A DNA stretch of 64,000 nt from Fimenecus sp045545735 (GTDB taxonomy: Bacteria > Bacillota > Clostridia > Oscillospirales > Acutalibacteraceae): assembly GCA_045545735.1 (NCBI GenBank), contig JAZQBM010000001.1, positions 124,001-188,000 on the forward strand, in the 5' to 3' direction. Under the pieces are notes generated by a model. The model was not told the DNA's origin and made no database searches. It was given only the letters and a program-made list of their open reading frames with translations. Position numbers and translations under genes: made by a program. Shown one piece after another: positions 52,103 to 61,281 of this stretch. The number at the start of each line of letters is the position of its first letter. Positions within the stretch are counted from its first letter, which is position 1.

Positions 52103-53199
52103 TTCTTAAGTTCCTCCTTACCTTTTTTTCTAAATACAAGTCTGTAGTTAATGAAAAATGAGCAAACAATTACAATAAAATAAATAATACCAACAACAAT
52201 ATTTGAAATGGCATCATTTGTGAACATAAAAGTTTTTCGAACATCCATCATACCTTTTGAAATAAATGTAATAAAAAATGTTGTTAAAATCATCATTAGT
52301 GGGTTAAAACCTGCAAGCCAAGTGGCCATAATGCCTGTAAAGCCCATATTGTTTGCTGATGCAGTACTTACCGTGTGGTTAATTGAACCGGCAAGAACAA
52401 AACCTACAAGACCGGCAATTGCACCGGATAATATCATAGTGCGAATAATTACTTTATCAACTTTAATACCTACATATTTTGCTGTATTAATACTTTCACC
52501 AACGACGGAGATTTCATAGCCGTGCTTTGAATAGCGAATATATATATACATTAAAATTGTAATTACAATAAATAAAATGATAGGTAATAAATATTTGTTA
52601 CCTATTTCAGGAATATTGCCATAAGATATTGGTGCTAAAACACCTGAGCCCGTCTTTACCCAAATTGTAATAAATAAAGATACAAGGCCTTGTGCTATAT
52701 AATTCATCATTAGAGTAAAAAGTGATTCATTTGTATTAAACTTTGCTTTGAAAATAGCAGGAATAACTGCCCATAACGCACCGCTGAATACACTTGCTAA
52801 AAGCATAAGCAGAATTATGATTGAATCTTCAACTTTACCGCCAAGATAAAACATACAGGCAACTGATGAAAGACAACCAACAAGAATTTGACCGTTGCCA
52901 CCCAAGTTCCAAAACTTCATTTTGAAGGCAGGAAGTAATGCGATTGATGTACCAAGAAGAAGTGACATATCCTGTAGTAACAACCAAAATTTACGTTCAC
53001 TACCAAAAGCACCATTAAATAATGATGCAAAGAAATCAATTAAGTTTTTATGTGAAAACAAAGTACAAATTATTCCACTTAATAGTAATCCAACAACAAG
53101 TGCTACGGAATAAATAATAATTACTTTTTGAATTGTAATATTGTCACGTTTAACAATGCGAACAAAAGGTTCTTTCAAATTATTTGTGTTCTTTTTCAT
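52099..53199 (-). CDS. BMP-type ABC transporter permease (NupP-like)
   Basis: A 366-residue permease with about ten helices and an N-terminal cytoplasmic stretch, similar to NupP. Landmarks: KFWNLGGNGQILVG, FNTNESLFTLMMNYIAQG and VVGESINTAKYVGI. Four-base overlaps with the ATPase gene before it and the second permease after it indicate tight coupling. Confidence 0.9.
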   Translation of the reverse strand: MKKNTNNLKEPFVRIVKRDNITIQKVIIIYSVALVVGLLLSGIICTLFSHKNLIDFFASLFNGAFGSERKFWLLLQDMSLLLGTSIALLPAFKMKFWNLGGNGQILVGCLSSVACMFYLGGKVEDSIIILLMLLASVFSGALWAVIPAIFKAKFNTNESLFTLMMNYIAQGLVSLFITIWVKTGSGVLAPISYGNIPEIGNKYLLPIILFIVITILMYIYIRYSKHGYEISVVGESINTAKYVGIKVDKVIIRTMILSGAIAGLVGFVLAGSINHTVSTASANNMGFTGIMATWLAGFNPLMMILTTFFITFISKGMMDVRKTFMFTNDAISNIVVGIIYFIVIVCSFFINYRLVFRKKGKEELKK

Positions 53200-54896
53200 T
53201 CCGTTACCTCATCTTGATTAGTTTTAACCATTAAAAGACCAATTTCATCTTTTGTAGTTGTTCTTGCATCAACAATGCCAGAAACTTTACCATCACTCAA
53301 AACTAATATTCTATCACTAAGTGCCATCAACACATCCAAATCTTCACCAACAAAAATAACTGAAACTCCATTTTGTTTTTGTTCGTTAAGAAGATTATAT
53401 ATTGTGTATGAAGAGTTAATATCGAGTCCGCGAACAGGGTATGCAGTCATTAAAATTGCAGGTGCTGCTGCAATTTCGCGTCCAACAAGAACCTTTTGTA
53501 CATTACCACCAGAGAGTTTTCTAACTGCCGTATGCGAATCTGGTGTGTTGACCTCTAATTCACTGATAATCTTGTCAGCAAGGTCTGATGGACGTTTTCT
53601 ATCAAGGAAAATCGAATTTCCTTTTCGGTAACTACGAAGCATCATATTGTCAACAATGTCCATATTGCCCACAAGACCCATACCAAGTCTGTCTTCAGGA
53701 ACGAAAGATAATCGAATACCAAGTTCACGAATTTCTCTTGGAGTTTTATTTTTTAAGTCTATTACTTCGTCTTCTTTGAAAATAATTTTTTCACTATTAA
53801 CGAGGTTTTTGATTTCTTTCTTAGTTAAGTTATGAAAATCAATGTCATTCCCTTTATCATCCTTAAATGCGTTTTCTTGTGCAAGTTCCATAACACGCTT
53901 ATATGTTTTATGAAAGAATGAAACCGGTTTATCTTTTTTTGGATGATAGTATGTTAATGTGCCTGATTCGTAATTATTAAGTCCCGCAATTGCTTCAAGC
54001 AATTCTTTTTGACCACTACCTGCAATACCTGCAATACCAAGAATTTCACCACTATAAGCATTAAATGAAACATTGTCAACTACATTATAACCATCAGGAT
54101 TTTTAACTGTTAAACCAGAAACTGAAAGTCTGATTTCAGTGTTAACCGGCTCTGTACGATTAATGTTCAGGTCAATTTTCTTACCAACCATCATTTCGGT
54201 GAGTTCTTTTTCGGAAGTTTCCGAAGTGTTTACTGTGGCAATGTGTTCACCTTTACGTAAAACTGCAACTCTGTCAGAAATTTCCATAACCTCATTTAAC
54301 TTATGTGTAATGATAATAATTGATTTGCCATCATCTCTCATTGCACTTAAAACTTTGAATAAACTTCTAATTTCTTGTGGAGTTAAAACTGCAGTTGGCT
54401 CATCTAAGATAAGAATATCAGCACCTCTGTATAAAACTTTTAAAATTTCAACAGTTTGTTTTTCTGAAACAGACATCTCATAAATTTTCTTATCAAGATT
54501 TATATTGAATCCGTATTTTTTAGCCATTTCATTAATACGGTTTTTTACTTCTTTAAGATTAAATTTTTCTCCTTCAATACCTAAAGCAACATTTTGTGCT
54601 GCACTAAAAATATCAATCAACTTAAAGTGTTGATGAATCATACCGATTTTATGTTCAAAAGCATCACGAGGGGAGCGAATAACAACTTCTTCCCCATTAA
54701 TCAAAATTTTACCGGAATCAGGATAATAAATTCCGGCAACCATATTCATAAGTGTTGTTTTACCACAACCATTTTCACCGAGAATAGAGAGGATTTCACC
54801 TTTATATATATCTAAGCTAACATTATTGTTTGCAATAACCTTAGTTCCAAATTTTTTTGTAATGTTTTTTAATTGTAAAATAACAGTTTTATCCAT
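53196..54896 (-). CDS. BMP-type ABC transporter ATP-binding protein (NupO-like) with an insertion
   Basis: A 566-residue tandem ABC ATPase of the sugar/nucleoside type. Domain 1: GENGCGKTT (40-48), MSVSEKQTV, LILDEPTAVLTP. Domain 2 has the family's usual degenerate Walker A (GIAGSGQKEL) and LSGGNVQKV. Members are usually about 510 residues. The excess is a charged, mostly helical insert at about 317-378, before RLSFVPEDR. It follows the BMP gene by about 110 bases that include a hairpin. Confidence 0.9.
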   Translation of the reverse strand: MDKTVILQLKNITKKFGTKVIANNNVSLDIYKGEILSILGENGCGKTTLMNMVAGIYYPDSGKILINGEEVVIRSPRDAFEHKIGMIHQHFKLIDIFSAAQNVALGIEGEKFNLKEVKNRINEMAKKYGFNINLDKKIYEMSVSEKQTVEILKVLYRGADILILDEPTAVLTPQEIRSLFKVLSAMRDDGKSIIIITHKLNEVMEISDRVAVLRKGEHIATVNTSETSEKELTEMMVGKKIDLNINRTEPVNTEIRLSVSGLTVKNPDGYNVVDNVSFNAYSGEILGIAGIAGSGQKELLEAIAGLNNYESGTLTYYHPKKDKPVSFFHKTYKRVMELAQENAFKDDKGNDIDFHNLTKKEIKNLVNSEKIIFKEDEVIDLKNKTPREIRELGIRLSFVPEDRLGMGLVGNMDIVDNMMLRSYRKGNSIFLDRKRPSDLADKIISELEVNTPDSHTAVRKLSGGNVQKVLVGREIAAAPAILMTAYPVRGLDINSSYTIYNLLNEQKQNGVSVIFVGEDLDVLMALSDRILVLSDGKVSGIVDARTTTKDEIGLLMVKTNQDEVTE

Positions 54897-54941
54897 AGAA
54901 ACTCCTTAAATAATAAAGGATTTTAATTTGTTAATCATTCA

Positions 54942-54973
54942 AGAAAGGCGAAGTTGTTGAGCTTCGCCTTTCT
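54942..54973 (-). terminator. Intercistronic stem-loop after the BMP lipoprotein gene
   Basis: Perfect 12-pair stem AGAAAGGCGAAG / CTTCGCCTTTCT with an eight-base loop. Weak T run on the minus strand, so more likely a processing or stability element or partial terminator. Confidence 0.7.
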
Positions 54974-55005
54974 CATAAATAAATTTTGAATAACTATAAA
55001 ATGAA

Positions 55006-56229
55006 TTATTCAGTTACAGCTGTAATACCATCAATAATAACATTGAAGTATGGAGCTGAACGCTTACCACTCTCGTTAAAGAATGTTACATCGCCGTCTT
55101 TCTCAACAACTTCTGTGTCAGGAGTAAATGCGTCGTCAGTATCAACGTCAGCCATATATGTTGTCAATGGTTTGCCATCTACTGTAAATTTTGAACAGTC
55201 AAATACTTTGAGTGAACCGTCTTTAAGTTCTGCAATTACACTGTCAAGTTTTTCTTGTGTGCCTTTAGCAGCAGCAGAACCAACAGCAGTTATTTCAACA
55301 GAACCTGTTTCAAGAGTTCCTGTCCAGTCAGTATCAATTGGTTTGTCATTCTGAACGCAATCAATAATGTACTCGAAATATGGAACCCAGTTAATTCTTG
55401 AAGCAATGATAAATGTGTTAGGGCACTGTGATACAGTTGAACCGTTGTAAGAAACGTTAGGAACATTTCTTTCTTCACAAGCTGTAGGAGCACCCATAGA
55501 GTCAGCGTGCTGAGAAATTAATTTACAACCGTTATCGATTAATGCAAGAGCAGTTGTTTTTTCAGCTGCTTCATCATACCATGAGTTTGTGTAACGAACT
55601 TCCATAGTAGCGTTTTCTACAATTGACTTAACGCCAAGGTAGAAAGATGTGTAACCAGAAATAACTTCTGCATATGGGTGAGCACCAACATAACCGATTT
55701 TTGCATCAGCGTCAGCAACTTTGCCATCTTCGTCACCATAGAGTTCAACAAGTTTCATACCTGCTGCAACACCTGCAAGGTATCTGCCTTCATAAATTGA
55801 AGCAAATGCGTTGTGGAAGTTTGCAAGCTTTTCTGTGTGAGCCATTGTACCTGTTGCGTGGCAGAATTCAACTTCAGGGAATTCCTTAGCAGCTTTAATC
55901 ATGTAAGGTTCATGACCGAATGAGTCAGCAAAGATAAGGTCATAAGTTTCAGCTAAGTCAGCTGCCTGGTCATAACAAGCTGTGTCCTCATCAATGTCAG
56001 TAACGATTGTGTAATCGTCAGCAGTGAGTCCTTTGTTTGCACAAGCTTCTTTGAAAGCATCGATGAAGTTCTTGTCGTAAGTTGAAGAATCACCATGCAA
56101 GCAAATAAGTGCAGCTTTTACTGTTTTTACTTCAGGGTCTTTGCCTTCATTACCACCGCAAGCAGCGAAAACAGTTACAATCATGATAAGTGTCAATGCT
56201 ACTGCAATGATTTTTTTGAAATTTTTCAT
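55006..56229 (-). CDS. BMP family substrate-binding lipoprotein
   Basis: A 407-residue lipoprotein (Cys24 in FAAC) of the BMP/Med family, whose members bind purine nucleosides. Landmarks: DSSTYDKNFIDAF, IFADSFGHEPYMIKAA, GRYLAGVAAGMKL and the late CKLISQHADSMGA. It is the NupN counterpart of the permeases and ATPase that follow. It lies 54 bases after xpt, which supports a purine ligand. AAAAGGAGAG precedes the ATG. Confidence 0.92.
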   Translation of the reverse strand: MKNFKKIIAVALTLIMIVTVFAACGGNEGKDPEVKTVKAALICLHGDSSTYDKNFIDAFKEACANKGLTADDYTIVTDIDEDTACYDQAADLAETYDLIFADSFGHEPYMIKAAKEFPEVEFCHATGTMAHTEKLANFHNAFASIYEGRYLAGVAAGMKLVELYGDEDGKVADADAKIGYVGAHPYAEVISGYTSFYLGVKSIVENATMEVRYTNSWYDEAAEKTTALALIDNGCKLISQHADSMGAPTACEERNVPNVSYNGSTVSQCPNTFIIASRINWVPYFEYIIDCVQNDKPIDTDWTGTLETGSVEITAVGSAAAKGTQEKLDSVIAELKDGSLKVFDCSKFTVDGKPLTTYMADVDTDDAFTPDTEVVEKDGDVTFFNESGKRSAPYFNVIIDGITAVTE

Positions 56230-56283
56230 AATAAATTTCTCTCCTTTTCTTTTTTGTAATATTTTTACAGCATTATGCTGTTA

Positions 56284-56865
56284 TTACCTTGTACCAAAAA
56301 TAATTTCACCAGTTTCGTCATTCATTGAATCAATAATAGCCATTGACTCAACACGAATTCCTTGTTCTCTTAATTTGTCTCCGCCACCCTGATAGCCTTT
56401 TTCGATTGCAATGCCACAACCGGCAAGTTTAGCACCGGACTGTTTTACGATATCAATAAGGCCAATAAGAGCGTTACCTTTTGCAAGAAAGTCGTCAACA
56501 ATAAGAACTGTATCGTTTTCATTCAAGAAATCTTTTGAAACGATAATGTCGTAAATACACTGATGAGTAAAAGATTCAACTTTGCTTGTGTAAACATCAC
56601 CTTTGATGTTTAATGTTTTAGATTTTTTTGCAAAAAGTAGAGGACAATCAAAAAACTGTGCCACCATACAGCCTACACCGATGCCTGAAGCTTCGATAGT
56701 AAGCACTTTTGTAATATTACAGTCATTATACAATTTTTTAAGTTCTTTACCAATTTCAGAAAGAAGTTTAACATCAAGCTGATGATTAAGGAAACTGTCT
56801 ACTTTAAGAACATTTCCCGCGAAAACTTTACCATCTTTTAAAATTCTTTCTTCTAAAATCTGCAT
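56284..56865 (-). CDS. xpt: Xanthine phosphoribosyltransferase
   Basis: Converts xanthine (and guanine in some homologues) with PRPP to the nucleotide. 193 residues, against 194 in B. subtilis Xpt. It starts MQILEERIL, has FLNHQLDVKLL, the EASGIG loop and the PRPP motif VLIVDDFLAKGNA, then GYQGGGDKLRE. The ATG at 56865 is preferred over an upstream in-frame codon at 56886 because GAGGG lies between them. First gene of the nucleoside-importer operon. Confidence 0.95.
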   Translation of the reverse strand: MQILEERILKDGKVFAGNVLKVDSFLNHQLDVKLLSEIGKELKKLYNDCNITKVLTIEASGIGVGCMVAQFFDCPLLFAKKSKTLNIKGDVYTSKVESFTHQCIYDIIVSKDFLNENDTVLIVDDFLAKGNALIGLIDIVKQSGAKLAGCGIAIEKGYQGGGDKLREQGIRVESMAIIDSMNDETGEIIFGTR

Positions 56866-56896
56866 AATTCTGCCCTCTGTCGTCAAGATACAATTA

Positions 56897-56925
56897 ATTA
56901 TACTTCAAAACTTAAAAAAATACAA
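56897..56925 (-). promoter_or_regulatory. Predicted promoter of the xpt-importer operon
   Basis: Minus strand: TTGTAT (56925-56920), 17 bases, TATAAT (56902-56897). The leader is only about 25 bases, too short for a purine riboswitch. Confidence 0.6.
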
Positions 56926-57022
56926 TATTTTTTACAGTTTATTTCGTGGAATTTTTTGCTTGATATTTGGTAAAAATAGATAAAAAAGAAAAATATTTTT
57001 TTTCTAATCAGGAGGTTAAAAA

Positions 57023-58375
57023 ATGAAAAAGTTTTTATCAATTTTAATGGCTGTCAGCTTATTTATGACGTTTTTTACAGCGTGTAACAAGAATGATAAC
57101 CAAGGAACAACTCAACAGGGGAATGATGGTAAGACGACAATTAGGTTTTTAAATTTTAAACCTGAGATTGCAACTGTTTATGATGATATTGCAAAGGCGT
57201 ATAATCAAGAAACGGGAAATACGTTAATTGTTGAAACTGCCGCAAGCGGTAACTATGAACAAACACTTGCCGCAAAAATGGGTACTGATGAAGCACCAAC
57301 ATTATTTCAGATTAATGGACCTAAAGGATATGCAAACTGGCAGGATTATTGTGCTGATTTGTCAAATACAGAGCTTTATAAACATTTGACCGACAAATCA
57401 CTTGCAGTAACTGTTGATGGCAAAGTTTACGGAATTCCATACGTTGTTGAGGGCTATGGAATTATTTACAATAAAGAAATAACAGATAAATATTTTGCAT
57501 TGTCAGAAAAAGCAACAGATTTTAAATCAATGGATGAAATCAAAAATTTCAATTCATTAAAAGAAATTGTTGAAGATATGCAGAAAAATGCAGACAAGCT
57601 TGGTATTAAAGGTGTATTTGCTTCAACCTCCTTAAAAACAGGTGAAGATTGGCGTTGGCAAACACATCTTGCAAACATTCCTGTGTATTATGAGTTCAAT
57701 GAAAACAATGTGGACTTGTCAAGTGACGCTACAAAAACAATTAATTTTAAATATTCTGAAAATTTCAAGAATATTTTTGACCTTTATATAAATAATTCTA
57801 CTACAGACAGAAAAGTTCTCGGTTCAAAAATAGTTGATGAATCAATGGCTGAATTTGCTCTTGGACAATGTGCTATGGTGCAGAATGGTAACTGGGCTTG
57901 GTCACAGATTAATGGTGTTGATAAAAATACTGTTAAAGCTGAAAACGTGAAGTATCTTCCAATATATATGGGTATTGACGGCGAAGAAAATCAGGGGCTT
58001 TGTATTGGCACTGAAAACTTCTTTGCTATCAATTCAAAAGCAACTGAAGCAGAACAGAAAGTTGCTGCTGACTTTATGTATTGGTTGTTCTCAAGTGAAA
58101 CAGGTAAAAAATATGTCAATGAACAGCTTGAATTTATTGCACCATTCGACACTTTCACTGATGAAGAGCGTCCAGAAGACCCGTTAGCACAAGAAGTTAT
58201 TAAATGGATGAATAATGCTGATGTCACAACTATTCCTTGGAACTTTACAGTTTTTCCAAGCCAGACGTTTAAAGAAGATTTTGGTGCATCCCTTTTGCAG
58301 TACGCACAAGGTACTAAAAATTGGGAAAAAGTAAAAGAGGATTTTATTAAAAACTGGAAAAACGAAAGTCAGTAA
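57023..58375 (+). CDS. Sugar ABC transporter substrate-binding lipoprotein (CUT1 family)
   Basis: A 450-residue family 1 extracellular binding protein with a lipoprotein signal ending TAC (Cys21). It binds an oligosaccharide outside the membrane. Conserved features: MGTDEAPTLFQING, GKVYGIPYVVEGYGIIYNK and the C-terminal MVQNGNWAW. The following permeases, ATPase, malQ and glgP suggest maltodextrins or related alpha-glucans (MsmE/MalE-like). GGAGGTTAAAAA precedes the ATG. Confidence 0.92.
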   Translation: MKKFLSILMAVSLFMTFFTACNKNDNQGTTQQGNDGKTTIRFLNFKPEIATVYDDIAKAYNQETGNTLIVETAASGNYEQTLAAKMGTDEAPTLFQINGPKGYANWQDYCADLSNTELYKHLTDKSLAVTVDGKVYGIPYVVEGYGIIYNKEITDKYFALSEKATDFKSMDEIKNFNSLKEIVEDMQKNADKLGIKGVFASTSLKTGEDWRWQTHLANIPVYYEFNENNVDLSSDATKTINFKYSENFKNIFDLYINNSTTDRKVLGSKIVDESMAEFALGQCAMVQNGNWAWSQINGVDKNTVKAENVKYLPIYMGIDGEENQGLCIGTENFFAINSKATEAEQKVAADFMYWLFSSETGKKYVNEQLEFIAPFDTFTDEERPEDPLAQEVIKWMNNADVTTIPWNFTVFPSQTFKEDFGASLLQYAQGTKNWEKVKEDFIKNWKNESQ

Positions 58376-58383
58376 ATTTTAAA

Positions 58384-58415
58384 AATCGCCCCGCTACTTA
58401 TGTGGTAGGGCGATT
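58384..58415 (+). other. Intercistronic stem-loop after the sugar-binding-protein gene
   Basis: AATCGCCC (58384-58391) pairs with GGGCGATT (58408-58415), with an inner CTAC/GTGG helix. No T run follows, so it looks like an mRNA-stability or processing element. Confidence 0.6.
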
Positions 58416-58435
58416 GTGTCGCAAGGGCGGTTTTT

Positions 58436-59281
58436 ATGGAAAAAAATATGAAAAAGTATTTTCCAATCTTTTTGTTGCCTACATTAATTTCATTTGTCGT
58501 AGTATTTTTGATACCTTTTGTAATGGGCATATATCTGTCATTTACAAAGTTTACAACTGTTGAGAATGCAACTTGGATTGGAATTGAAAATTACATTAAA
58601 GCATTTACGCAAGATGAGAATTTTTTGAACGCACTGTGGTTTACAATTAAATTCACGGTAGTTTCTGTTATAACAATCAACATATGCGCTTTTCTGCTTG
58701 CTTTGCTTCTTACAAGAGCATTGAAAGGTACTGCATTTTTCAGAACAGTATTTTTTATGCCAAATCTTATTGGTGGTATTGTTCTTGGCTATATATGGAA
58801 TCTCTTAATTAACTCAATATTAGGTATCTTTGGTTATGACATAACATATGATGCTGATTATGGCTTTTGGGGGCTTGTTTTCTTGCTGAATTGGCAATTA
58901 ATCGGTTATATGATGGTGATTTATATAGCAAGTTTGCAGAATATTCCATCAGAACTTAATGAGGCGGCAAGAATTGATGGTGCATCTTCATTTGGAATTT
59001 TAAGACACATAACAATTCCTATGGTTATGCCAGCTGTTACAATATGCCTGTTTTTGACAATCACAAACTCGTTTAAATTGTTCGACCAAAATTTAGCTTT
59101 AACAGGTGGTGCACCAGCAAGAGAAACATCCATGCTTGCTCTTGATATTTTTAATACATTCTACGGTAGAATTGGTTGGCAGGGTGTAGGTCAGGCAAAA
59201 GCAGTAGTCTTTTTCATAATAGTTGCACTCATTTCTTTTGTTCAACTTAAAATTACGGGTAGAAAAGAGGTTGAAAACTGA
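58436..59281 (+). CDS. Sugar ABC transporter permease 1 (MalF/MsmF type)
   Basis: A 281-residue permease with six helices. The ATPase-contact EAA motif is ELNEAARIDGASSFGILRHI. It forms the membrane channel with the next gene product. AAGGGCGG lies five bases before the chosen ATG at 58436; a second ATG at 58448 is possible. Its stop overlaps the next start by one base (TGATG). Confidence 0.93.
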   Translation: MEKNMKKYFPIFLLPTLISFVVVFLIPFVMGIYLSFTKFTTVENATWIGIENYIKAFTQDENFLNALWFTIKFTVVSVITINICAFLLALLLTRALKGTAFFRTVFFMPNLIGGIVLGYIWNLLINSILGIFGYDITYDADYGFWGLVFLLNWQLIGYMMVIYIASLQNIPSELNEAARIDGASSFGILRHITIPMVMPAVTICLFLTITNSFKLFDQNLALTGGAPARETSMLALDIFNTFYGRIGWQGVGQAKAVVFFIIVALISFVQLKITGRKEVEN

Positions 59282-60120
59282 TGAAACAAAGAACTAAACT
59301 TTTCAACGGATTTTCTTTCGCAATACTTTTGTTATTATCAGCTGTATTTTTATTCCCGATTTACCTTGTAATAATAAATTCATTTAAATCAAAGTTTAAT
59401 ATTGTTGGAACACCTTTTGAATTTCCAAATGAAGATACTTTTGTTGGATTAGAAAACTATATAAACGGAATACAGAGTTCGGGAATAGTAGGTGCATTTT
59501 TCAGAACTTTATTTATAACAGTTGGTTCTGTACTTGCAATTGTAATTTTTACTTCAATGACTGCTTGGTACATTACAAGAGTTAAGTCAAAATTCAATAA
59601 AGCAGTATATTATTTGTTCTTATTCAGTATGATTGTACCTTTCCAAATGGTTATGTTTACAATGACATCTGTCTGCATAAATCTTGGACTAAACAACATT
59701 ATAGGCATTATTCCTGTTTATCTTGGTTTTGGTTCAGGATTGTCAGTATTTATGTTTAGTGGTTTTGTAAAAAGTTTGCCAAAAGAAATTGAAGAGGCGG
59801 CAATGATTGATGGTTGCAGTCCTATAAAAACATTCTTTATGGTTGTCTTCCCAATTTTAAAACCAACTGCAATAACTGTCGCAATTCTTAATGCAATGTG
59901 GATTTGGAACGATTTTCTTTTACCTTACTTGTTGCTCGGCTCGGCAGATAAAACACTTTCCGTGGCGATTCAACTAACAATGCAGGGAGCATACGGTTCA
60001 ATTGATTGGGGCGGATTTATGGCAATGCTTGTTCTTGCAATAATTCCTATTATTGCTTTCTACCTTGTGTGTCAGAAGTATATTATAAAAGGCGTTATTG
60101 ATGGTGCAGTTAAAGGTTAG
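59281..60120 (+). CDS. Sugar ABC transporter permease 2 (MalG/MsmG type)
   Basis: A 279-residue permease with six helices, partner of the preceding gene product. EAA motif KEIEEAAMIDGCSPIKTFFM and the late WNDFLLPYLL segment are typical of MalG-type subunits. Translation is coupled to the first permease; the ATPase gene follows by eight bases. Confidence 0.93.
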   Translation: MKQRTKLFNGFSFAILLLLSAVFLFPIYLVIINSFKSKFNIVGTPFEFPNEDTFVGLENYINGIQSSGIVGAFFRTLFITVGSVLAIVIFTSMTAWYITRVKSKFNKAVYYLFLFSMIVPFQMVMFTMTSVCINLGLNNIIGIIPVYLGFGSGLSVFMFSGFVKSLPKEIEEAAMIDGCSPIKTFFMVVFPILKPTAITVAILNAMWIWNDFLLPYLLLGSADKTLSVAIQLTMQGAYGSIDWGGFMAMLVLAIIPIIAFYLVCQKYIIKGVIDGAVKG

Positions 60121-60128
60121 GTGATTTT

Positions 60129-61223
60129 ATGGCATCAATTTCATTAAAAAATATCAAAAAGACTTATGAAGATGGGGTTACGGTTATTGAAAACCTTAAT
60201 CTTGAAATAGAAGATAAAGAATTTGTTATTTTAGTTGGTCCGTCAGGTTGTGGTAAGTCAACAACACTTCGTATGATTGCAGGGCTTGAAGAAATTACTG
60301 ATGGCGAAATGTATATAGGTGACAAACTTGTAAATGAGGTTTCACCCAAAAACCGTGATATTGCAATGGTTTTTCAGAGTTATGCTTTGTACCCACATAT
60401 GAATGTTTATAAAAACATGGCGTTTGGACTTAAAAACAGAAAGGTACCGAAAGCTGTAATTGATAAAAAGGTTCACGAAGCCGCAAAAATGCTTGATATT
60501 GAGCAGTATCTTAACCGTAAACCACGAGCACTTTCTGGTGGACAACGACAACGTGTAGCACTCGGAAGAGCTATGGTTCGTGAACCTGCGGTATTCTTAC
60601 TTGATGAGCCACTTTCTAATTTAGATGCGAAATTAAGAACGGAGATGCGTAGTCGTATTTCAATGCTTCATAAAGAACTTCAAACAACATTTGTATATGT
60701 TACTCATGACCAGACAGAAGCTATGACAATGGGTGACAGAATTGTTGTTATGAAGGATGGCAGGATAATGCAGCATGACACTCCGCAAATGCTTTACAAT
60801 CACCCTCAAAATATGTTTGTTGCGGGTTTTATAGGTTCACCGCAAATGAATTTTATATATTGTAAAATCGTGAGAAAAGCTGAGGGCTATTACGCAGTTT
60901 TTGAAAATTATTTCTTGAAACTGCCCGAAAGAATGAATGATGCATTGTCATTATATGCTGAGAAGGAAGTTGTATTAGGCATAAGACCAGAAAATATTAG
61001 TCTTGCAGAAAGTGGCCAAAAGAGTTCTTTTGATATGTATGTTGATATTGCTGAAATGACTGGCTCTGATTATTATCTTCACGGAAAACTCGGTAGCGAG
61101 CACATAATTGCGAATGTACCGTCAAATACAGAGATTAAGAGCGATACGGTATGCAGTATAGTTGTTGATACAGAACGACTACACATTTTTGACAAGGTAA
61201 GCGAAAACCTGATATGTGATTGA
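60129..61223 (+). CDS. Sugar ABC transporter ATP-binding protein (MsmK/UgpC type)
   Basis: A 364-residue ATPase for CUT1 importers. Walker A GPSGCGKST, Q-loop FQSYALYPHM, signature LSGGQRQRV, Walker B VFLLDEPLSNLDA and the switch histidine in VTHDQ. A C-terminal TOBE/OB regulatory domain covers about 240-364 (VLGIRPENISL). AGGTGAT precedes the ATG. Having the ATPase inside the operon suggests it is dedicated to this importer, though MsmK-type proteins often serve several. Confidence 0.95.
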   Translation: MASISLKNIKKTYEDGVTVIENLNLEIEDKEFVILVGPSGCGKSTTLRMIAGLEEITDGEMYIGDKLVNEVSPKNRDIAMVFQSYALYPHMNVYKNMAFGLKNRKVPKAVIDKKVHEAAKMLDIEQYLNRKPRALSGGQRQRVALGRAMVREPAVFLLDEPLSNLDAKLRTEMRSRISMLHKELQTTFVYVTHDQTEAMTMGDRIVVMKDGRIMQHDTPQMLYNHPQNMFVAGFIGSPQMNFIYCKIVRKAEGYYAVFENYFLKLPERMNDALSLYAEKEVVLGIRPENISLAESGQKSSFDMYVDIAEMTGSDYYLHGKLGSEHIIANVPSNTEIKSDTVCSIVVDTERLHIFDKVSENLICD

Positions 61224-61248
61224 CTTTTTAGTAAAAAAATAATATTAT
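61220..61248 (+). promoter_or_regulatory. Predicted sigma-A promoter of malQ-glgP
   Basis: TTGACT (61220-61225), 17 bases, TATTAT (61243-61248). The -35 overlaps the ATPase gene's stop codon, so malQ-glgP can be expressed apart from the importer. Confidence 0.7.
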
Positions 61249-61281
61249 TAAGTCTATATTATTTATTAAAGGGCGATTCAT

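Noticed and set aside
56866..57022. Possible purine riboswitch between xpt and the sugar-binding-protein gene
   Set aside because: None of the conserved loop-loop or three-way-junction sequences is present, and the predicted xpt leader is too short.
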